Made by a program: the position numbers and the translations under genes. Under the pieces are notes generated by a model. It worked only from the letters and a program-made list of their open reading frames with translations, ran no database searches and was not told the DNA's origin. Below, one piece after another: positions 1-6,636 of a stretch of DNA of 6,636 nucleotides (the first letter of the stretch is position 1; every line of letters begins with the position of its first letter). The DNA comes from an uncultured Bacilli bacterium. Its GTDB lineage: Bacteria > Bacillota_I > Bacilli_A > RF39 > UBA660. The stretch lies in contig CALVIQ010000060.1 in NCBI GenBank assembly GCA_944331815.1, positions 1 through 6,636 of the forward strand, read 5' to 3'.

Positions 1-21
1 TAACATATATTTTTCCATCAT
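1..21 (-). CDS. dnaX: 5' end of a gene, probably DNA polymerase III gamma/tau subunit (partial)
   Basis: Only seven codons are in the window: ATG ATG GAA AAA TAT ATG TTA, reading M-M-E-K-Y-M-L and leaving by the left edge. A Shine-Dalgarno AGGTGAT (29 to 23) precedes them; spacing suits the second ATG (18-16) better than the first (21-19). The identification rests on context and a short resemblance. In many Bacillota the SRP RNA gene lies directly upstream of dnaX, and DnaX proteins commonly begin with a few residues, then K-Y-x-x-L-Y-R-K-Y-R-P, which the visible peptide could lead into. DnaX would be the clamp-loader ATPase that loads the DnaN sliding clamp. The start is well supported; the product is an inference. 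Only 10 bases separate it from the U-tract of the SRP RNA terminator, so it may be transcribed by read-through. Confidence 0.5.
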
Positions 22-31
22 AATCACCTAC

Positions 32-51
32 AAAAAAAAGCACACACATTT
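32..51 (-). terminator. Intrinsic terminator formed by the SRP RNA 3' end
   Basis: The 3' strand of the closing helix of the SRP RNA (51 to 40) is followed at once by eight T residues (39 to 32) on the transcribed strand. The helix partner is the RNA's own 5' end (110-100), so the mature fold and the termination signal are the same structure. The downstream gene starts 10 bases after the U-tract, so some read-through is likely. Confidence 0.6.
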
Positions 52-110
52 AGAGGATCTTATGGCTGCTGTCTTCCGACTCTGACCAGATTCAAACATA
101 AATGTTGTGC
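32..110 (-). ncRNA. ffs: Signal recognition particle RNA, small bacterial (4.5S) type
   Basis: This RNA pairs with the Ffh protein to target ribosomes making membrane proteins to FtsY and the Sec translocon. The diagnostic apical domain is clear on the minus strand from 87 to 64: GGTCAG, a GTC-GGAA-GAC tetraloop hairpin (80 to 71), then AGCAGCC and ATAAG. This matches the GGTCAG...GGAA...AGCAGCC core conserved in bacterial SRP RNAs, with the short stem below the GGAA loop rewritten but still paired. The ends close on each other: 5' GCACAACATTT (110-100) pairs with 3' AAATGTGTGTGC (51-40) with one bulged base. Eight U residues follow (39-32). A promoter at 117-145 predicts a start at G110, so the RNA is about 75-80 nt. 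It lacks the Alu domain of the ~270-nt Bacillus subtilis scRNA, as in mollicutes, streptococci and enterobacteria. Confidence 0.93.
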
Positions 111-116
111 ATATAT

Positions 117-145
117 AATATACAATAATATTATTATAAAATCAA
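117..145 (-). promoter_or_regulatory. Promoter of the SRP RNA gene (-35/-10)
   Basis: On the minus strand TTGATT (145-140) is separated by exactly 17 bases from TATATT (122-117), a sigma-A/sigma-70 type pair. Six bases further on is G110, the first base of the closing helix of the SRP RNA, so predicted start and RNA structure agree. The surroundings are so AT-rich that -10-like words are common; the exact spacing and the agreement with the RNA 5' end are what support the call. Confidence 0.65.
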
Positions 146-352
146 TTATTTTATTTAATTTTCTTATTTTAAAATGTTTTATGTATTAAATACATATATA
201 TTTTTTCAATTAATCATATGTGTTTCAATAACATATATTGTTATCAATTTTATAAATCAAAAATAATATATCTTCAAAAATTTAAAATTATATCAAAATA
301 TCTATCTAATTTTTAATATTGGTTTTATTATCCACAATAATTTAAATAATAC
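146..352. other. AT-rich non-coding spacer between parS array and SRP RNA promoter
   Basis: No reading frame with a ribosome binding site is visible. The stretch is almost entirely A and T. It contains a perfect 15-bp palindrome with a single-base centre, ATGTATTAAATACAT (181-195), an inverted repeat ATAACA-5nt-TGTTAT (228-244) and, near its right end, a perfect DnaA box (328-336, listed separately). Palindromes of A and T arise easily at this base composition, so no function is assigned to the first two. Confidence 0.6.
328..336 (+). promoter_or_regulatory. DnaA box (perfect TTATCCACA)
   Basis: TTATCCACA is an exact match to the strong DnaA-binding consensus shared by Escherichia coli and Bacillus. 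It lies in non-coding DNA, 16 bp before the first parS core at 353. It is a single box here, not a cluster, so it does not by itself mark an origin. It may titrate DnaA or link initiation control to the parS block. Chance occurrence of one 9-mer cannot be excluded, but at this base composition a match is expected well below once in a window of this size. Confidence 0.5.
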
Positions 353-887
353 GTTCCACGTGAAACATTAATTTATTTTATTATTTATAGTTCCACGTGA
401 AACATTAGCTTATTCTATTATTTATAGTTTCACGTGAAACATTGAATTGTTTTATTATTTATAGTTTCACGTGAAACATTGGTTTATTTTATTATTTATA
501 GTTCCACGTGAAACATTAGGTTATTTTATTATTTATAGTTTCACGTGAAACATTAGGTTATTTTATTATTTATAGTTTCACGTGAAACATTGAATTATTT
601 TATTATTTATAGTTCCACGTGAAACATTAGGTTATTTTATTATTTATAGTTCCACGTGAAACATTGAGTTATTTTATTATTTATAGTTTCACGTGAAACA
701 TTAGCTTATTTTATTATTTATAGTTCCACGTGAAACATTGAGTTACTTTATTATTTATAGTTTCACGTGAAACATTAGCTTATTTTATTATTTATAGTTC
801 CACGTGAAACATTGAATTATTTTATTATTTATAGTCCCACGTGAAACATTAATTTATTTTATTATTTATAGTTCCACGTGAAACATT
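353..887 (+). repeat. parS: Tandem array of 15 parS (ParB/Spo0J-binding) sites, 37-bp period
   Basis: Fifteen copies of the palindromic core GTTYCACGTGAAAC start at 353, 390, 427, 464, 501, 538, 575, 612, 649, 686, 723, 760, 797, 834 and 871, every step exactly 37 bp. Each core matches the chromosomal parS consensus TGTTNCACGTGAAACA except for its outermost 5' base (A, or C in copy 1); copy 14 has one further change (GTCCC). Copies 3, 4, 6, 7, 10 and 12 carry T at the degenerate N position and are perfect 14-bp palindromes; copies 1, 2, 5, 8, 9, 11, 13 and 15 carry C. Each core is followed by ATT, a variable triplet, then the almost invariant tract TTATTTTATTATTTATA. All units have the same orientation. 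parS is the site where ParB dimers load as CTP-dependent clamps, spread, and recruit SMC/condensin and ParA for origin segregation. No parA or parB gene is in the window. The array is non-coding: 37 is not a multiple of three and stops occur in every unit. Confidence 0.93.
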
Positions 888-1048
888 AAATATTTAATAA
901 TATAATATTGAAAATCCTAATTTTGAAAATTAGAAGAAAGTTATGTCTTCATTACACATAGATTTATAATTTAAAAGATATGCGTTAATAGTACAATTAA
1001 TATTTTTAATTTTAAAAATTATCTTATAAAATCTTATTATTTAACTTC
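888..1048. other. AT-rich non-coding spacer between gyrA terminator and parS array
   Basis: No gene or RNA is recognised. The one notable element is the near-perfect inverted repeat CTAATTTTGAAAATTAG (917-933), which can fold as a 6-bp stem with a 5-base loop. It lacks a convincing U-tract on either strand, so it is not called a terminator. The rest is A/T runs without visible motif. Confidence 0.5.
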
Positions 1049-1073
1049 AAAAAAAAGAAGAATTATTCTTCTT
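1049..1073 (-). terminator. Probable intrinsic terminator of the gyrase operon, overlapping the gyrA stop
   Basis: On the minus strand AAGAAGAA, TAA, TTCTTCTT (1073 to 1055) form an 8-bp stem whose loop is the gyrA stop codon, followed by a run of eight T residues (1056 to 1049, sharing its first two bases with the stem). The upstream arm is the coding sequence for the three final Glu residues of GyrA. The stem has only two G-C pairs, so it is weak, and the ribosome at the stop codon would interfere with folding. It is the only hairpin plus U-tract seen after gyrA. Confidence 0.45.
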
Positions 1074-3501
1074 CTGATATATCATTTGATTCTTCTTTTT
1101 TAATCATTGCTACTGTTGAAACTTTTTGATCATCTTTAAGATTAATTAATTTAACACCTTGTGCAACTCTACCTGTAGTAGAAACTTGTTCAATTGGTAA
1201 TCTAATTATTATTCCACTATTAGTTATAATCATTAAATCTTCATCACCATGAACAGTCTTAAATGATACTATATTACCATTTTTTTCAGTAACATTTAAT
1301 CCTTTAACTCCTTTACTGCCACGATGTGTCATACGATATTCTTCAACACCAGTTCTCTTACCATAACCATTTTCAGTAACAACTAGTATTTCTTGATTTG
1401 GTTCTGCTATTTCACATCCTACTGCTACACCATCACCAATATCTATTCCTCGAACACCTGAAGCAGATCTACCCATAACTCTAATTTCTTTTTCATCAAA
1501 TCTGATCATACGTCCATTAGATGCTGCCATAATAATTTCATTTTCACCAGTTGTCTTCTTAACAGCTATTAATTCATCATCTTCTTTTAAAGTAATAGCA
1601 ATCTTTCCATTAGCTCTTATATTTTTAAATTCACTAATATTTGTCCTTTTAATTAAACCTTTTTGTGTACAAAATACAAGATAATTATTATCATCATTGT
1701 TACTTACTTTAAGCATAACTTTAACTACTTCATCTTTATCTAATGATAATAAATTAATAATAGGTAATCCTTTAGATTGACGAGAATAAAGTGGTACTTC
1801 ATAACCTTTAATACGATATACTTTTCCTTTATTTGTAAAGAATAATAAATAATCATGAGTAGTCATTGAAATAATATTTTCTACAAAATCATCTTCATTT
1901 GTAGTCATACCTTTAACTCCTACACCACCTCTATTTTGTGTACGATATGTTTCCGTAGTAATACGTTTAATATATCCTTTATTTGTTAAAGTTATTACTA
2001 TATCTTCAACTGGAATTAATGATTCATCTTCAATATATTCAACAGCTGTCATATCAATATAAGTTCTTCTTTCATCACTATATTTTTCTTTAATAGCAAT
2101 TAATTCTTCTTTTATTATATTTAAAATCTTTTCATCATTTGCTAAAATAGATTTAAGTTCATCAATTAATGCTAATAATTCTTTTAATTCTTCTTCTATT
2201 TTACTTCTTTCTAATCCTGTTAATCTTCTTAACTTCATTTCTAAAATAGCATCAGATTGAATATCAGTTAAATTAAATCTACTCATTAATTGTTGTTTAG
2301 CTACAACATCACTTTCAGCATTTTTAATTATTTTAATAACTTCATCGATATTATCTAAAGCAATTTTATAACCTTCTAAAATATGAACTCTTTTTTCTGC
2401 TTTATCTAATTCAAATTTTGTTCTTCTAATAATTATTATTTTTTGATAATCAACATATTTTGAGATTATTTCTTTTAAATTTAAGATTTTTGGTTGTCCT
2501 TCATCTAACATTAAGAATATAATACCAAAACTTGTTTGTAATTGTGTATGTTTAAATAAATTATTTAATACTACATTGGCATTAGCTTCTTTTTTAAGGG
2601 TAATAACTAATTTTATACCATTTTTTAAGTTAGTTTCATCATGTAGATCACTAATACCATCAATTATTTTATCTCTTACTAATTCAGCAATTCTTTCTTG
2701 TAATGCTTTTTTATTTACTTGGTAAGGTAATTCAGTAACAACAATTTGTGTTTTATTGTTATTTTCTACTATTTCTACTTTGCTTCGAATAGTGATCGTA
2801 CCTTTTCCTGTCTCATAAGCCTTTTTAATACCGCTATTTCCCAAGATTGTAGCTGCGGTTGGGAAATCTGGGCCTTTAATATATTCCATTAATTCTGGTA
2901 TTGTTATATCGTTATTATCGATATAAGCAACACAACCATCAACTACTTCTCCCAAATTATGTGGCGGTATATTTGTTGCCATACCAACAGCAATACCCAT
3001 TGTACCGCTTACCAAAATATTAGGAAATCTACTTGGTAATACTACTGGTTCTTTAGTTGTATTATCAAAATTTGGCTTAAAATCAATAGTATTTTTATTA
3101 ATATCTCTTAATAATTCTAGTGATAATTTAGATAATCTTGCTTCGGTATAACGATAAGCAGCGGCTCCATCACCATCAATTGAACCAAAATTACCATGTC
3201 CTTCTACTAAAACATAACGATAACTAAAGTCTTGGGCCATACGAACCATTGCTTCATAAACTGAAGAATCACCATGTGGATGGTATCTACCTAAAACTGC
3301 TCCAACTGTTGTTGCACTTTTACGAAATGGTTTATCTGGTGTTAAATTATCTTCAAACATTGTATATAAAATTCGTCTATGTACTGGTTTCAAACCATCT
3401 CTTAAATCAGGTAAAGCACGAGAAACGATAACGCTCATTGAATATTCAAGAAATGATCTTTCAACTTCTGTAACTATATTTCTTTGTTCTAATTTATCCA
3501 T
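1063..3501 (-). CDS. gyrA: DNA gyrase subunit A
   Basis: This is the breakage-reunion subunit of DNA gyrase, which with GyrB forms the A2B2 enzyme that introduces negative supercoils using ATP. At 812 residues it has the usual length. The N-terminal catalytic part shows [17 protein letters not shown] (27-43), the quinolone region [10 protein letters not shown] (74-83) with Ser79, Ser80 and Glu83 as in quinolone-susceptible Gram-positive enzymes, and catalytic Tyr118 in [10 protein letters not shown] (114-123) with Arg117 before it. A coiled-coil arm covers about 360-480. The C-terminal beta-pinwheel (about 495-800) has repeated blade motifs such as [24 protein letters not shown] and ENGYGKR. 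The GyrA-box at 522-528 reads QNRGGVG and departs from the usual Q-R/K-R-G-G-K/R-G. The protein ends in an acidic tail. Position after gyrB and blade content favour GyrA over ParC. The ATG at 3501 has an excellent ribosome binding site; the stop is TAA. Confidence 0.97.
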   Translation of the reverse strand: MDKLEQRNIVTEVERSFLEYSMSVIVSRALPDLRDGLKPVHRRILYTMFEDNLTPDKPFRKSATTVGAVLGRYHPHGDSSVYEAMVRMAQDFSYRYVLVEGHGNFGSIDGDGAAAYRYTEARLSKLSLELLRDINKNTIDFKPNFDNTTKEPVVLPSRFPNILVSGTMGIAVGMATNIPPHNLGEVVDGCVAYIDNNDITIPELMEYIKGPDFPTAATILGNSGIKKAYETGKGTITIRSKVEIVENNNKTQIVVTELPYQVNKKALQERIAELVRDKIIDGISDLHDETNLKNGIKLVITLKKEANANVVLNNLFKHTQLQTSFGIIFLMLDEGQPKILNLKEIISKYVDYQKIIIIRRTKFELDKAEKRVHILEGYKIALDNIDEVIKIIKNAESDVVAKQQLMSRFNLTDIQSDAILEMKLRRLTGLERSKIEEELKELLALIDELKSILANDEKILNIIKEELIAIKEKYSDERRTYIDMTAVEYIEDESLIPVEDIVITLTNKGYIKRITTETYRTQNRGGVGVKGMTTNEDDFVENIISMTTHDYLLFFTNKGKVYRIKGYEVPLYSRQSKGLPIINLLSLDKDEVVKVMLKVSNNDDNNYLVFCTQKGLIKRTNISEFKNIRANGKIAITLKEDDELIAVKKTTGENEIIMAASNGRMIRFDEKEIRVMGRSASGVRGIDIGDGVAVGCEIAEPNQEILVVTENGYGKRTGVEEYRMTHRGSKGVKGLNVTEKNGNIVSFKTVHGDEDLMIITNSGIIIRLPIEQVSTTGRVAQGVKLINLKDDQKVSTVAMIKKEESNDISEEE

Positions 3502-3505
3502 AACT

Positions 3506-3510
3506 ACCTC

Positions 3511-3512
<2 letters not shown>
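3506..3512 (-). promoter_or_regulatory. gyrA ribosome binding site overlapping the gyrB stop codon
   Basis: The minus strand reads TAGGAGGTAGTT before the gyrA ATG. AGGAGGT (3512 to 3506) is a full Shine-Dalgarno with 4 bases to the start codon, and its first two bases are the last two of the gyrB TAG stop. Only 9 bases separate the two reading frames, so ribosomes ending gyrB lie over the gyrA start and translation is probably coupled, keeping subunits balanced. Confidence 0.85.
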
Positions 3513-6541
<3,029 letters not shown>

Positions 6542-6545
6542 AAAG

Positions 6546-6553
6546 TCACCTCT
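6546..6553 (-). promoter_or_regulatory. recF ribosome binding site
   Basis: AGAGGTGA (6553 to 6546) lies 4 bases before ATG 6541 and, with the in-frame TAA just upstream at 6559-6557, decides the recF start. Confidence 0.8.
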
Positions 6554-6616
6554 TTTTTAATAAATGTCCAAATTTTCGTATTTTATGTATTTATGTACAC
6601 CCATACTCATATATAT

Positions 6617-6625
6617 ATTATATCA
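6617..6625 (-). promoter_or_regulatory. Extended -10 promoter for recF-gyrB-gyrA
   Basis: The minus strand reads TGATATAAT (6625 to 6617), a perfect TATAAT with the TGn extension that can replace a -35 element. The -35 position falls outside the window. Transcription would start near 6610, giving a leader of about 70 nt before recF. All three frames have stops in the outermost 30 bases, so no upstream gene reaches this point in the minus direction. Such words arise easily in AT-rich DNA, but the location suits an operon start. Confidence 0.5.
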
Positions 6626-6636
6626 TAAATAAGCAT

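Noticed and set aside
181..244. AT palindromes as operators upstream of the SRP RNA
   Set aside because: No known operator matches and they lie well upstream of the promoter; chance is a sufficient explanation.
353..884. CRISPR array (regular repeats with ~20-bp spacers)
   Set aside because: The spacers are nearly identical to each other, the repeat core is a parS palindrome, the period is exactly constant, and there are no cas genes in the window.
353..884. Noc-binding (nucleoid occlusion) sites
   Set aside because: The Noc site has a CCCGGG-type centre; every copy here has the CACGTG centre and GTTYC/GAAAC arms of parS.
917..933. Inverted repeat as a second gyrase-operon terminator
   Set aside because: The short A/T stem has no good U-tract on either strand; such palindromes are common at this base composition.
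3249..3431. Plus-strand 60-residue reading frame
   Set aside because: It lies antisense to the highly conserved N-terminal part of gyrA, has no convincing ribosome binding site and resembles no family.

Overview
The window is a compact, AT-rich (roughly one quarter G+C by eye) stretch with every gene on the minus strand. Reading in the direction of transcription (right to left) the order is recF, gyrB, gyrA, a ~950-bp intergenic region, the signal recognition particle RNA gene (ffs/scr), and the first codons of a gene that is probably dnaX. recF-gyrB-gyrA is the gene block that follows dnaA-dnaN at the replication origin of many Bacillota, and SRP RNA followed by dnaX is also a Bacillota arrangement, so the window very likely lies close to oriC, which should be beyond the right end. 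UGA is a real stop (recF ends with it) and the Trp codons checked in gyrB are UGG, so this is not a Mycoplasma-code organism. Low G+C, the standard code and a short SRP RNA without an Alu domain suggest a low-GC Bacilli lineage (Erysipelotrichia/RF39/Acholeplasma-like). That placement is an inference.

Region by region: 6542-6636 holds the recF leader with an extended -10 promoter. recF (5423-6541) overlaps gyrB (3511-5439) by 17 bp, and gyrA (1063-3501) follows after 9 bp with its Shine-Dalgarno overlapping the gyrB stop, so the three form a tightly coupled operon. A weak hairpin plus U-tract, centred on the gyrA stop codon, appears to end it. Positions 1-110 hold the SRP RNA with its promoter (117-145), then a start codon for the next gene.

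The striking element lies between gyrA and the SRP RNA. Positions 353-884 contain fifteen copies of GTTYCACGTGAAAC, the core of the ParB/Spo0J binding site parS, at an exact 37-bp period with no indels. Chromosomal parS sites are normally single and scattered around the origin; here they form a satellite-like block that resembles a plasmid centromere or a miniature eukaryotic-style centromere array. A perfect DnaA box (328-336) lies 16 bp from its left edge. The array is non-coding, it is not a CRISPR, and it would be a strong loading platform for ParB and SMC near the origin.

The protein genes work together in DNA topology and repair (gyrase A2B2 and the RecFOR loader). They are intact; the points to note are a non-consensus GyrA-box and a replaced coumarin-contact arginine in GyrB.
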